From Mesomycoplasma bovoculi M165/69 (lineage in GTDB: Bacteria > Bacillota_I > Bacilli_A > Mycoplasmatales > Metamycoplasmataceae), in the NCBI RefSeq assembly GCF_000524555.1, contig NZ_CP007154.1, positions 62,001 through 126,000 of the forward strand: a stretch of 64,000 nucleotides of DNA, in the 5' to 3' direction. Below, in pieces: positions 20,291 to 31,666 of the stretch (position 1 is its first letter; each line of letters begins with the position of its first letter). A program made the position numbers and the translations under genes. Under the pieces are notes generated by a model, which saw nothing but the letters and a program-made list of their open reading frames with translations, searched no databases and was not told the origin of the DNA.

Positions 20291-20310
20291 AACGATTTTA
20301 AGGATAATTA

Positions 20311-21555
20311 ATGAAATTTATTGATGAAGTTAATATTGAAGTGCAAGCTGGTAAAGGAGGTAATGGAGCTATTGCTTTTAGGCGAGAAGCTCATGTTGAT
20401 AAAGGTGGTCCAGATGGCGGTGACGGTGGTCGAGGCGGCTCTATTTTTTTTACAGGTGATCCTGGTTCCAACACATTATTGAATTTTTATTCATTAAAAA
20501 TTATCAAAGGTAATGATGGGCAAAATGGTTCAAATAAAAATAAATATGGCGCTTCTGGAAAAGATATTATTATACCAGTACCTTTAGGAACTCAAGTGTT
20601 TGATGGTAAAAGATTAATATGTGATGTTACTACTAAGGCAAATTATTTAATTGCTAAAGGTGGTAATGGCGGTCGTGGCAACACTAAATTTAAAACATCA
20701 AAAAATAAAGCTCCAAAAATTAGCGAAAATGGTGATCCAGGAGAAAAATTTAATTTAAATTTAGTTTTAAAAGTTATGGCTGATGTTGGTTTTGTTGGAA
20801 AACCCAATGCTGGTAAATCAACATTGTTATTCAAAATTTCAAATGCTGTTCCAAAAATTGGTGATTATGAATTTACTACAATTGTTCCACAATTAGGTTT
20901 AGTCAAAGCAGACGAAAGATCTTTTGTAGCCGCAGACTTGCCTGGTTTAATTCAAGGAGCTGCACAAGGTAGAGGCCTGGGTATAACTTTTTTAAAACAT
21001 ATAGAAAGATGTAGAGTTATTGCCCATGTTATAGATTTTGGGTCTGAGAATAAAGATCCAATTAAAGATTTTCAAGATATTAAAGAAGAACTTAAAAAAT
21101 TCAACCCCCGCTTGCTAGATTTACCAGAGATTGTTATAGCAAATAAAAAAGATTTAGATTTGTTTGAACAAAATTTTCAAAATTTTAAAAAATTTTTCCC
21201 AAATATCAATATAATCCCAACATCTTTGTTAGGAGATAAAGATTTATCTTTAATTAAGAATAAAATTTCAGATTTAGTTGTTATCAAAAACAATAGTTCT
21301 ATTGAACAAATAGAAGAAATTTATGAATATAAATTGGAAAAACCATTTTATATTCACAAAAACAACAATGTTTTCGAGGTAACTGGTCCAGAAATTGAAA
21401 AAATTATTCAAAAAATTCCAATAAATTCTCAAGATAATCTTTTAAGGTTTAATTCCAAATTAAAAAATATTGGTTTATGGGATGAATTAATTAAACAAGG
21501 TATACGAGAAGGAGATATAGTTAAGTTAATTAACTTAGAATTCACATGAACATAG
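20311..21555 (+). CDS. obgE: GTPase ObgE/CgtA
   Basis: Ribosome-associated GTPase for 50S assembly. 414 residues. The Gly-rich Obg fold occupies about 1-158 (GGDGGRGGS, GGNGGRGN). The G domain has G1 GKPNAGKST, G3 DLPGL and G4 NKKD, and a C-terminal OCT domain spans about 335-410. The frame continues through a TGA (Trp) at 21547 and ends at TAG 21555, overlapping the next gene's ATG (21546) by 10 bp. Confidence 0.96.
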
Positions 21556-21905
21556 ATTCTTTTAAATTAGAGGGTTCCCCTATGTGAGAGGCAATTAAAA
21601 AATTACCTTTTTCAGTTAAAAAGAAGATTTTTAGCGGTGTGTTTCAAGTACTTGAAATATCCCAACAACATAATGAAAGAGCTAGAGTTTTTAAAGCTTT
21701 AAATATTACAGATAAATCACTTGTTGAAGGGTTATCGCCAATTGAACACATCTTATCAATTTTAGACCCAAAATATTCTACACTTTTAATTAAAGAGTTT
21801 TTAGAAGAAGACAAAGCTTGAATTAAAAAATATTGGTCTAAGTCTACTTATTATAAAAACATTCATAAAGCAATGGATGAATTCTTATATTATTTATATT
21901 TTTAA
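21546..21905 (+). CDS. conserved small protein, MG284/MPN403-like by position
   Basis: 119 residues, soluble, no known motif recognised. Three Trp are TGA. It starts inside the obgE end. From memory of the M. genitalium map, the series MG284-MG285-MG286-acpP (MG287) has the same order and sizes as the genes here, which suggests it is the MG284 counterpart. Function unknown. Confidence 0.65.
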
Positions 21906-21912
21906 TTAAATT

Positions 21913-23079
21913 ATGATAATAGTTCAAGAATTTAAACAACAAAACTCCATTGATGTTAATGAATGTTGTAAGGATATTTCATTTGAAGTTACTACAAATC
22001 CGAATGTAAAGGGATTGCGTCAATTTGTAAAAATTGAACGCGACTTAAGTCAAGATTCTTTCACAGTTTTAGTAACTTTTTTCACAAAAAAACAAAGCAC
22101 ATTAGATGCATTTGTTCAAATTAATAATTCTGTGGTTCTGGGTCCACAGAAAGTCGAAATTGGTCCAGAATCCTTTGGCCAAGTTTATTTCCCCATAACT
22201 CAAAAATCTATTAAATTTTCTAATTTAGAAAATATGAATATTTATGCTAATTATGCTAGTGAAAATCAAAATTTTGCAATTTCTAATTCAATTAAATTTA
22301 ATGAAAATCGCAATAGCAAAACAGATTTTTTTGTTCAAGGTGATGGTATTGCTTTTGAAAGTCTTCAATCAATTCAGCTTGCTAATCTTGGTAATGAAAT
22401 CAGTAGAGAAACTTCAGAAAGTTTTACAAAAATAAACAACTTTATAGTTTATTTGTTTCCAGAAAAATTTCAGCAAGAAATTTATAATACAACTGTTTTT
22501 AAAGTTGGTGTAAACCCTGTAGACTTTAAATTTGGTAATTTAAGAAAACAAATCAATATTTCTGCTGGTAAATTGACTAACATTCCAATTGAAGGCAAAA
22601 GTGGTTTGGACTTACAATTTCGGTTTAGACCAGATTTAGATACAAAGGATTTTGAACCTGAAATTATCCAAGGCAAATATATTATTGGTGATATTTTAAT
22701 TACAAATAATACATATTATGACTCTGACAAACAACAAGTTGTTTTAGGGAATAATTCTTTTTCACAAAAAGGTTATTTAATTCCTTTTAATTTTAGTGGA
22801 AAATTAACTCCAAAAGCTAGTTTGACCATCAATTCCGATTATAAAGATATTTCAGTTGCTTTTGTGCAAGATTTTAAAAAAAGTATTTTGCATAAAACCC
22901 AAGGTATCTATAAATTAAAGGTAAAAACATATAAAAAACCTTTTATAACAGGTCCAGCTATCACAATTTCAGATGCAGATTTTGAGTATATTTCTAAAAA
23001 TCCTATCACAATAGATATTTTAAAAAATATTGCTTTGAGCAAAAATGAACAAGAAGAATTAGATGAAAATTTGAGTTAA
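21913..23079 (+). CDS. conserved protein of unknown function, MG285-like by position
   Basis: 388 residues, no Trp and no TGA. There is no signal peptide or long hydrophobic segment. The composition is rich in beta-forming residues with many Asn, Phe and Ile, so a beta-rich fold is likely, perhaps in repeats. A short gap of 7 bp follows the previous gene; its last 17 bp overlap the start of the next gene. Position matches MG285 of M. genitalium (recalled, not checked). I do not recognise a family. Confidence 0.6.
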   Translation: MIIVQEFKQQNSIDVNECCKDISFEVTTNPNVKGLRQFVKIERDLSQDSFTVLVTFFTKKQSTLDAFVQINNSVVLGPQKVEIGPESFGQVYFPITQKSIKFSNLENMNIYANYASENQNFAISNSIKFNENRNSKTDFFVQGDGIAFESLQSIQLANLGNEISRETSESFTKINNFIVYLFPEKFQQEIYNTTVFKVGVNPVDFKFGNLRKQINISAGKLTNIPIEGKSGLDLQFRFRPDLDTKDFEPEIIQGKYIIGDILITNNTYYDSDKQQVVLGNNSFSQKGYLIPFNFSGKLTPKASLTINSDYKDISVAFVQDFKKSILHKTQGIYKLKVKTYKKPFITGPAITISDADFEYISKNPITIDILKNIALSKNEQEELDENLS

Positions 23080-23482
23080 AATTTTAACAGCAATTTTATC
23101 GTTTGCTGCAATAGGTGGTTTGGCCTATGGTGGTTATATTTTTTATCAAAATCAGGTTAAACAAACAGAAGGAAAAACAAATATTGATTTTAATGTGGAA
23201 GATGAATTTAAAGATAAAGAAATTTTTCCTAGCATTTATGCTGCTGACTTTTATGACACAATTCAAGTTGTAAATGGCAAAGTTTTTATAAATGAAAAAC
23301 TTGTTGAAAAGTTTATTAAAAATATTGTGACTAATTTGCAAGTTTCTTATGGTACAATTGAATTCAAATATCAAATTAATGATGAAAAGAACACAATTAA
23401 TATTGAATTATTGTGAACTTATAAACAACACAAAGTTAACAAAAATTATGTTTTCAATTTAACCAAGGATGTTGTAGAATAA
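23063..23482 (+). CDS. single-span membrane protein, MG286-like by position
   Basis: 139 residues. It starts MKIWVKILTAILSF with a hydrophobic segment to about residue 28, then a soluble domain of about 110 residues, so it is probably anchored with the C-terminus outside, or is an uncleaved signal anchor. There is no lipobox Cys. The start is inside the preceding gene and acpP begins 1 bp after its stop. Two Trp are TGA. Function unknown. Confidence 0.6.
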
Positions 23483-23483
23483 A

Positions 23484-23708
23484 ATGCAAAAAATTATTTA
23501 TCAAAAAATTTCGCAATATACAAAACAAAAATTTGATGACTCAACAAATATCAAAGATTTAGGTATTGATTCATTAGATTTTGTAGAAATGGTTACTGAT
23601 TTTGAACAAAAATTCAACATTGAAATTACAGATGAAGAATTAATGGAAATTAAAACAGTTGGTGATATATTAGAACTAATGAAGAAGTACTCAAGCAAGA
23701 TTGAATAA
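23484..23708 (+). CDS. acpP: acyl carrier protein
   Basis: 74-residue acidic four-helix protein. The phosphopantetheine attachment Ser lies in GIDSLDFVEM (residues about 28-37). Mycoplasmas mostly lack fatty-acid synthesis, so the carrier probably serves phospholipid acyl transfer or lipoic acid metabolism. It is the last gene of the obgE unit; a strong terminator follows. Confidence 0.93.
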   Translation: MQKIIYQKISQYTKQKFDDSTNIKDLGIDSLDFVEMVTDFEQKFNIEITDEELMEIKTVGDILELMKKYSSKIE

Positions 23709-23721
23709 TATATTATAAATT

Positions 23722-23756
23722 AAAAAATCTCAAATTATTCTTGAGATTTTTTTATT
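23722..23756 (+). terminator. intrinsic terminator after acpP
   Basis: 12-bp perfect stem (23722-23733 with 23741-23752), 7-nt loop ATTATTC, T run continuing to 23753. It closes the obgE-acpP unit. Confidence 0.9.
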
Positions 23757-23775
23757 AAAATAAAACCACATTTAA

Positions 23776-23781
23776 TATAAT
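23776..23781 (+). promoter_or_regulatory. -10 box for dinB
   Basis: TATAAT whose expected start point (about 23788) falls on the first in-frame codons of the polymerase. No ribosome site follows, so the transcript looks leaderless. Confidence 0.5.
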
Positions 23782-23790
23782 TTAAAAATT

Positions 23791-24939
23791 ATTAAATTAA
23801 TTGCTCATATTGATATTAACACTTTTTTTGTTTCTGCTGAAGTCAAATTAAGGCCATATTTGAAAAACAAACCTATTGTAATTGCAAGAAGTGATAAATT
23901 TGCAATGGCTATTTCAATGTCTTCTAATTTAAAGAAAAAAGGTTTTAATATTACAGATAAAATTTTTCAAATTAAACAAGTAGTTCCTGATTTGATTGTT
24001 ATTAGGCCCAATCTTTCTTACTATCAATTTTTATCAAATCAATTTTTTAATTTTCTTGCAAAAAAAGTAAGTTCAGAACTTGAAATTTATTCAATTGATG
24101 AATGTTTTATTGATATTTCAACTTTTGCTACTAAATTCTCTACAGTAGAATTTGCACTATTTTACATAAAAAAAATAGTAAAAGAAAATTTAGAATTACC
24201 AATTTCAATAGGTGTTTCTCATAATAAATTATTAGCAAAAATGGCAACAAATATTGCAAAACATAATAAAAACAACATATTTTGGTTAAAACCCAATATG
24301 TTAAATGAATTTATTTTTAATAAACCAATCGGAAATCTTATTGGTATTGGAAAAGCCAGAATGTTAAAATTAAAGAAAATAAACATTCAAACCATCAATG
24401 ACTTTATTGCTCTTGGGGATACAAATCCAGAACTAATTCAAATTTTTGGTGTTACTACCAAATATTTTTTTGAAAACCTATTAGGTGTGGGAGATAACTC
24501 TATTGTTGATAGAAAATCAAATTTTAAAATTATTTCTCGATTTAACACTTTTTTGTCTTCTGAAGATGTTGACAATAAAAAAGCAACATTACTTATTCAA
24601 GAATTTTTAAAAGATTTGGTGGAAAAATTAGTTAGCAATAACAAACAAGCTGGTAAGGTTGAAATTTTTTTGAAAACCAAAACAAATGAAACTATTCATT
24701 TTTACAATAAATTAGAATTTCCTACTGCTAATTTTGAAATTATTTATTCAAAAGCATTAGAGTTGTTGAATCAAATAGATGATTTTAGTGAAATTTTAGG
24801 TTTAGGAGTTAATTTAACTAATATATTTGAAAATAGCACAATTAATAAAAAAACAAACAAAAAAGTGGCAGAAATTATCGAAAATCTTAATAAAAAATTT
24901 GATAAAAAACTTATTATTGCAAAAGCATTAAAAAAATAA
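23791..24939 (+). CDS. dinB: Y-family DNA polymerase (DinB/UmuC type), probable ATT start
   Basis: Error-prone translesion polymerase. About 382 residues. The N-terminus reads KLIAHIDINTFFVSAE, the family's IDMDAFFASVE strand with the first metal-binding Asp kept and the second Asp now Asn. The other metal pair is in YSIDECFID (Asp-Glu). A helix-hairpin-helix (PIGNLIGIGKARMLKLK) and a little-finger domain complete the protein. No ATG, GTG or TTG lies upstream of the essential first Asp after the stop at 23773; candidates are ATT at 23788, 23791 or 23800. TTG at 23860 would delete the first catalytic strand, so it is rejected. No Trp TGA is present. Confidence 0.82.
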   Translation: MKLIAHIDINTFFVSAEVKLRPYLKNKPIVIARSDKFAMAISMSSNLKKKGFNITDKIFQIKQVVPDLIVIRPNLSYYQFLSNQFFNFLAKKVSSELEIYSIDECFIDISTFATKFSTVEFALFYIKKIVKENLELPISIGVSHNKLLAKMATNIAKHNKNNIFWLKPNMLNEFIFNKPIGNLIGIGKARMLKLKKINIQTINDFIALGDTNPELIQIFGVTTKYFFENLLGVGDNSIVDRKSNFKIISRFNTFLSSEDVDNKKATLLIQEFLKDLVEKLVSNNKQAGKVEIFLKTKTNETIHFYNKLEFPTANFEIIYSKALELLNQIDDFSEILGLGVNLTNIFENSTINKKTNKKVAEIIENLNKKFDKKLIIAKALKK

Positions 24940-24959
24940 TAGGAAAAATTAAATAGTAT

Positions 24960-24965
24960 TATAAT
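24960..24965 (+). promoter_or_regulatory. -10 box for the ATP synthase operon
   Basis: TATAAT 21 bp before the GTG start of the first gene, followed by a GGGAG ribosome site at about 24977. No other promoter-like string is clearer before atpB. Confidence 0.5.
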
Positions 24966-24985
24966 ATTTAGCATCCGGGAGAAAT

Positions 24986-25441
24986 GTGAAAAAAATTATT
25001 GCAAAATACAAAAATAATATATTTTTTTGATATTTTAGTTTTTTTAGCATTTTAAGTATTATTTTTTTAATAGTAACTTTTTGAAACTACTCTCTTATTC
25101 TCGGATGAGTATCTTCACTTGTTGTTGTTTTTTGAGGTTGATTAACCAAAATTAAGTTAAAAGTTAAGGTTATAAAATCACTTCAAGGACAACAAAAGCA
25201 AAAATTAACTACATTTTTTCTTAGTTTTGTATATTTTACATTTGTAAACTTAGGATATGGTTTTTTCTTCTTTTTAGTTCTTTTGATTAATAAGCAGTTT
25301 AAACCCACAACAAATGTAGACATAGTTTTGCAACCAATTAATTTTATTACATTCGCTTTAGGCAGCTTATCATTTACTATTATTTTAATTATTTGAGGCT
25401 GAAAAAATATTGATAGGAGGTGAGATGGATTTTCTTTCTAA
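24986..25441 (+). CDS. AtpI-like membrane protein (MG406 type)
   Basis: 151 residues with four hydrophobic segments at about 12-35, 37-53, 75-100 and 120-140. It has eight Trp, all encoded by TGA, so it is invisible under the standard code. Position ahead of atpB matches the AtpI/MG406 protein that helps assemble or supply Mg to the ATP synthase ring in other bacteria; the sequence itself is too hydrophobic for certain assignment. The start is GTG with GGGAG upstream. The last 17 bp overlap atpB and contain its perfect Shine-Dalgarno AGGAGGTGA. Confidence 0.72.
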
Positions 25442-26162
25442 TTGACAACAACCCCAACTTTTTACATTTTTTATTTTAATAATTATAATAACAGCATTAT
25501 CAATTACTATATTTTTTAAGATAAAAAGTGCCAAAGTTGACAAAGCGCCTTCAGTTTTTTTAATGGCTGTAGAATCATATTTCATTTTTATAGATGAAAT
25601 AGTTGAAGATTCAGGGGAAGGGTACATAAATAAAGCAAAACCTTATATTTTTTCTTTATTTACGTTTTTTTTCTTTGGTAATCTACTATCCATTGTAGGT
25701 TTAGAACCGGTTGGTGGTTCATCATCGGTAACTTTAGCACTAGGATTTATAACTTGATGTGGTATTTTTGTTGTAGGTTTCCTTTATGGTAAGTTTCGAT
25801 TTCTTGTTCAATATGCCGATCCTATCAAATTAGTAGGAGCCGTTGCTCCTTTAATTTCTATATCATTTAGGATGTATGGAAATATAATTGGTGGGTCTGT
25901 TTTACTACTTGTTATTTATTATGGTTTACATGGGCTTTATAATCTTATACCTTTAGGAAGTTTTGGGGTATTTAATTTACCAGCTGTGATAATTTTTCCA
26001 CCATTGTTGGTTTATTTTGATATTTTTGATTCAACTGTTCAAGCTTTCATTTTTACAATTTTGACAGTTTCATATTGATCAATGGAAATAAATGAAGAGT
26101 GACCAAGAGCAATTCGTCAACAAAAAGCTAACAAAGAAAAATTAGTGGCCCAAAATGCATAA
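25425..26162 (+). CDS. atpB: F1Fo ATP synthase subunit a
   Basis: Membrane half-channel subunit that passes protons to the c ring. 245 residues with five or six membrane spans. The conserved Arg lies in ISFRMYGNIIGG (about residue 149), the counterpart of LSLRLFGN. A nearly ideal AGGAGGTGAG precedes the ATG within the upstream gene. Several Trp are TGA. Confidence 0.95.
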
Positions 26163-26216
26163 ATAAAATAAAAATAGTTTTAAAATTTTGTATTTTCACA
26201 ATCGAAAGGATTTATT

Positions 26217-26510
26217 ATGGATTTTTCAATCGTTAATTTTGCTACAGAAACAGCAGAAAAAGTTGTTACAAGTGCTGCACAGTCACACGATTCATCTTTT
26301 GGAGCAGCATTTGCTGGGATTGCTATGGTAGGAGCTGTAGGTTCTGGTATTGGACAAGGATTTATTGCAGGTAAAGCTGTTGAGGCTACAGGTCGTAACC
26401 CTGAGGCTCAAAAGAAAATTTTTAAAGTTATGATTATTGGAGCAGCTATTACAGAAACAGCATCAATTTATTCTTTAATTGTTGCACTTTTACTCATTTT
26501 TGTACAGTAA
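26217..26510 (+). CDS. atpE: F1Fo ATP synthase subunit c
   Basis: 97-residue proteolipid with a two-helix hairpin. Polar loop GRNPEAQ at about 60-66; the proton-binding Glu is in ITETASIYSL (about residue 82). An N-terminal extension of about 25 residues precedes helix 1, a common mycoplasma trait. AAAGGA precedes the ATG. Confidence 0.96.
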   Translation: MDFSIVNFATETAEKVVTSAAQSHDSSFGAAFAGIAMVGAVGSGIGQGFIAGKAVEATGRNPEAQKKIFKVMIIGAAITETASIYSLIVALLLIFVQ

Positions 26511-26523
26511 TTTAAGGAGCTAA

Positions 26524-27051
26524 ATGAAGACACTTAGTCAGTCAATTAGCGAACTCTTTAAAGGAGTTTTACCAAATCCATATGTTTTTGCTGCTACATT
26601 TCTAGCTTTTATTGTTTTGTTTACTATAGTTACTTTTCTGGTTTACAAACCAACTAAAAAATTTTTAGAGAAAAAAAGAGCATTTTTACAAGAACATATC
26701 GATAGTACAATTGCTAATAATTTAAAATCTTCAGAACTTGAGAAACAAAGAAACACTGAATTGCAAGAAGCTCAAAGAATTAAAGCTGAAATTTTTGAAA
26801 AAGCACAACAAGAAGCCAACCAAATTGTAGAACAAAGTGTAAAACAAGCACATTTAACTGCAAACCAAATAGTAGCTGATGGACGCAAAAGCGTTGAACA
26901 AATGGAAGCAAATTTCCTAGCTCGTAATAAAAAAGATGTTTTAGATAGTGCTTTTTTTATTACAACTAAATTTTTAGGTTCCAAAGTTGAACATAATGAA
27001 CAAATTCAACAAGAATTAATTAATCAACTTGAAAAAGAAATGGAAGCCTAA
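26524..27051 (+). CDS. atpF: F1Fo ATP synthase subunit b
   Basis: 175 residues. One membrane span (about 21-42) followed by a long Gln/Glu/Lys-rich helix that forms the peripheral stalk. No lipobox Cys is seen, unlike some mycoplasma b subunits. TAAGGAGC ribosome site; atpH starts 2 bp after the stop. Confidence 0.93.
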   Translation: MKTLSQSISELFKGVLPNPYVFAATFLAFIVLFTIVTFLVYKPTKKFLEKKRAFLQEHIDSTIANNLKSSELEKQRNTELQEAQRIKAEIFEKAQQEANQIVEQSVKQAHLTANQIVADGRKSVEQMEANFLARNKKDVLDSAFFITTKFLGSKVEHNEQIQQELINQLEKEMEA

Positions 27052-27053
27052 TT

Positions 27054-27596
27054 ATGTTGAACCCAAAAATGTTGCATTTATATGCTGAATCTTTGGTTGA
27101 AGTTGGTTTAGAACATCGTATTTTGTTAGATTTACAAAATGAATGCAAAGAAGTTAATCAAATCATTTTAAATGATAGTAAATTTGCGAACATATTAAAT
27201 TCTTATTTAGTTAATCATGAAGAAAAATATGAATTAATTAACAATGTTTTTGGTCCTTTTTTTAGTTCGTTTATAGTTAATTTCTTAAAAGTTTTAGTTA
27301 AAAACAATATTGTTATTTTTTTAAAACCAATTTTATCCAAATTTAATGAAATGGCTTCTGAACACTTAAACATTGCTCATGGTCAAATTGAAACAGCTTT
27401 TCCAATTTCACAACAAAAAGTTGCTGATTTAGAAAAACTTATTTCTAAAAAAATATCTAAAAAAGTTTTTCTCAAACCAGTAATTAATTCAAATTTGATT
27501 TCAGGAATTAAAATAACTGTTGACCATCAAGTATTTGAAAATTCAATTGACTTGCAGTTAAAAGAATTGAAATCACATCTTTTAAAATTAAAATAA
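27054..27596 (+). CDS. atpH: F1Fo ATP synthase subunit delta
   Basis: 180 residues, soluble stalk subunit linking b to alpha. The C-terminal segment NSNLISGIKITVDHQVFENSI matches the family's conserved GGxxxxxxxxxxDxSV pattern in degenerate form. Placement between atpF and atpA decides the call. Confidence 0.9.
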   Translation: MLNPKMLHLYAESLVEVGLEHRILLDLQNECKEVNQIILNDSKFANILNSYLVNHEEKYELINNVFGPFFSSFIVNFLKVLVKNNIVIFLKPILSKFNEMASEHLNIAHGQIETAFPISQQKVADLEKLISKKISKKVFLKPVINSNLISGIKITVDHQVFENSIDLQLKELKSHLLKLK

Positions 27597-27605
27597 GGAG
27601 CTAAA

Positions 27606-29126
27606 ATGCTTAAAAATACAAATATTGCAGCAGTTATTCGAGAACAAATCAAAAATTTTGAAAATCAAGTTGCAGCAGATGAGATTGGAAAAGTTATAGT
27701 TGTTGGTGATGGAGTTGCCTTAGTTTTTGGAATTGAAAAAGTTAAACTTGGTGAATTAGTTGAATTTGATAATCATGTTTATGGTATTGCCTTAAACCTT
27801 GAACAAGACCTAGTTGGTGTTGTTATTATGGGTGATGAAAACTCTGTTTTCCAAGGCACAACAGTTAAAAGAACTAGAAAAGTTATTTCTTCTATAGTTG
27901 GTGATGAGCTTTTAGGTCGTGTTGTTGATGCATTAGGTAATCCAGTTGATGGAAAAGGTGAGATTCAATCTAAAAAAAGAAGAGAAATTTTCTCTGAAGC
28001 ACCATCAATTATGGAGCGTCAAAGTGTAGATAGAGGTTTAAAAACCGGAATCTTAGCAATTGATGCAATCGTTCCAATTGGTAAAGGTCAACGTGAATTA
28101 ATTATTGGTGACCGTCAAACCGGGAAAACAACAATTGCAATTGACACAATTTTGAACCAAAAAGGTAAAAATGTTTATTGTGTTTATGTTGCAATTGGTC
28201 AAAAAAATTCTACAGTTGCACAAATAGTTTCACTTTTAGAACGTCAAGGAGCTATGGAGTATACAACAGTTGTAACTGCCGGGGCTAGTGAATTAGCACC
28301 GCTTCAATATATTGCTCCTTATACAGGAACAGCTATTGCTGAAGAATGAATGCATGATGGAAAAGATGTTTTGATAGTTTATGATGATTTATCTAAACAT
28401 GCTGTTGCCTATAGAACACTTTCTCTTCTTTTAAGAAGACCACCAGGTCGTGAAGCTTTTCCAGGAGATATTTTTTATCAACACTCTTACTTATTAGAAC
28501 GTTCATCTCAATTAGCACAAAAACATGGTGGTGGTTCTATTAGTGCTTTACCAATTATTGAAACTCAAGCCGGTGATATTAGTGCTTATATTCCAACCAA
28601 TATTATTTCAATTACAGATGGCCAAATTTTTGTTCGTGATAATCTATTTAACAGTGGACAAAAACCTGCTATTGATATTGGATTTTCTGTTTCACGTGTT
28701 GGTTCAACAGCTCAAACAAAAGCAATGAAATCAGCATCATCTAACTTGAAATTGCAACTTGCACAATACAATGAGTTGAAAGCCTTTGCACAATTTGGGT
28801 CAGATCTTGGGAAAACATCACAGTTAATTTTGGATCGTGGAAATAAAATTTATGCCTTACTAAAACAAGATCAACATTTTCATTTAAGTGAGTTTGAACA
28901 AGTTATGTTGCTTGTTTTCATTCGAGAATCACTTATTGATTCGATTGCTCTTGAGCAAATTTCTGATTTTCAAACTCATTTTTTACGTTTTATTAAAAGT
29001 GAAAGTTTTGCTCATTTTGCAAATACATTTAATCCAGATCAACCTATTACTGGTGAAATTAACAAACAACTTTGTGAAGTTTTTGCAGATTTTGCAACTA
29101 AATTCAATGAAGGACAAACTTTCTAA
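27606..29126 (+). CDS. atpA: F1Fo ATP synthase subunit alpha
   Basis: Non-catalytic nucleotide-binding F1 subunit. 506 residues. P-loop GDRQTGKTT (about 169-177); the family signature [14 protein letters not shown] (about 355-368) with the arginine finger. One Trp is TGA at 28347. AAGGAG ribosome site. atpG begins directly after the stop. Confidence 0.97.
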
Positions 29127-29957
29127 ATGCCAAAATTAAATAGGTTAAAAGCCCGCTTTAGTCAAATTAAAAATATTGAAAAAATTACTAAAGTTATGGA
29201 AATGATAGCAAATGCTAAAATTCCTAAAATTAAAAAGCAATTTAGCCAAGCGGAACAATTTTTTGTTAATTTAGATTCTATTTTTCAATTAGTTATCAAT
29301 AGCATTGAAAATTTAGATTTATTTGCAAGCAAGCAAGAAAATAAACAACTTTTTATTTTATTTACTTCTAATTTAGGTTTTTGTGGTTCATTTAACAATC
29401 TAATTATCAAAAATTTTCAAACTCACTACAAACCAGGCGATGATATTATAATTTTTGGAAAACGTGGGGTTGTAGCACTGCAAAAATTTAGTCAAAATTT
29501 TTTAAAAGTCTATGAAAACATAGAAGAAAATAATTTTGAAGAAACTCTTAATGAGTTTTCAGAATTAATAATTAGTCATATTTTAAATAAAACTTATTCA
29601 AGAATTAATGTTTGTTATAATAAGTTTGTAAATATTATTACTTCTGTTCCTTCAATGCACCAAATTTTTCCTTTTAAAAAAGTAGAAAAAGAAATTAGCA
29701 ATAATTTTATAGACTTTGAGCCATCCTCTGAAGAAATTTTGAATAGGTTAATTCCATTTTATACAAAGGCAACAATTCATAAATTATTTTTAGAATCAAA
29801 ATTAGTTGAAATTTCTTCTAGAAGAGTTGCAATGGAAAATGCAAGTGATAATGCAACTGAAATTATTGAAAAACTTGATCTTCAAATAAATTCAAGTCGC
29901 CAAACCATTATTACTCAAGAAATTATTGAAATTATAGGTGCAAACTTAGAACATTAA
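29127..29957 (+). CDS. atpG: F1Fo ATP synthase subunit gamma
   Basis: Central rotor shaft. 276 residues, coiled coil at both ends: N-terminal KARFSQIKNIEKITKVMEMIA and C-terminal SRRVAMENASDNATEII, both family hallmarks. No gap from atpA. Confidence 0.94.
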   Translation: MPKLNRLKARFSQIKNIEKITKVMEMIANAKIPKIKKQFSQAEQFFVNLDSIFQLVINSIENLDLFASKQENKQLFILFTSNLGFCGSFNNLIIKNFQTHYKPGDDIIIFGKRGVVALQKFSQNFLKVYENIEENNFEETLNEFSELIISHILNKTYSRINVCYNKFVNIITSVPSMHQIFPFKKVEKEISNNFIDFEPSSEEILNRLIPFYTKATIHKLFLESKLVEISSRRVAMENASDNATEIIEKLDLQINSSRQTIITQEIIEIIGANLEH

Positions 29958-31374
<1,417 letters not shown>

Positions 31375-31388
<14 letters not shown>

Positions 31389-31665
31389 AATTAAAATTTT
31401 TGATCACAATGGAATTTTTTATAATCAAGAAAATTCCATTGTAACACTTAAAACTCCAAATGGATATCGGGGAATTCAACAAGGGGCACTTCCAGTTATT
31501 TCTACTTTAGTTCCATCTTTGCTTTACATAGGTGGGCAAAATGATGTTGATAGAAAAGTTTTTGAAATCAGTGATGGAGTTTTGTATGCTGATGCAAATG
31601 AAGTCCAAATTTTTGTTTCTAATATTAAAGTTGTAACAACATCAAAAGCAATGTTTGAACAATAA
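31375..31665 (+). CDS. atpC: F1Fo ATP synthase subunit epsilon, without the C-terminal helices
   Basis: 96 residues, against about 135 in most bacteria. It keeps only the N-terminal beta-sandwich (LKTPNGYRGIQQGALPVIS, DGVLYADANEVQIFVS). The C-terminal two-helix domain that inhibits hydrolysis is absent. Last gene of the operon; a CinA-type gene starts 1 bp after its stop. Confidence 0.92.
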
Positions 31666-31666
31666 A

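Noticed and set aside
23860-23862. TTG at 23860 as the dinB start
   Set aside because: It would remove the first catalytic strand (HIDINTFF), which is encoded in frame upstream.
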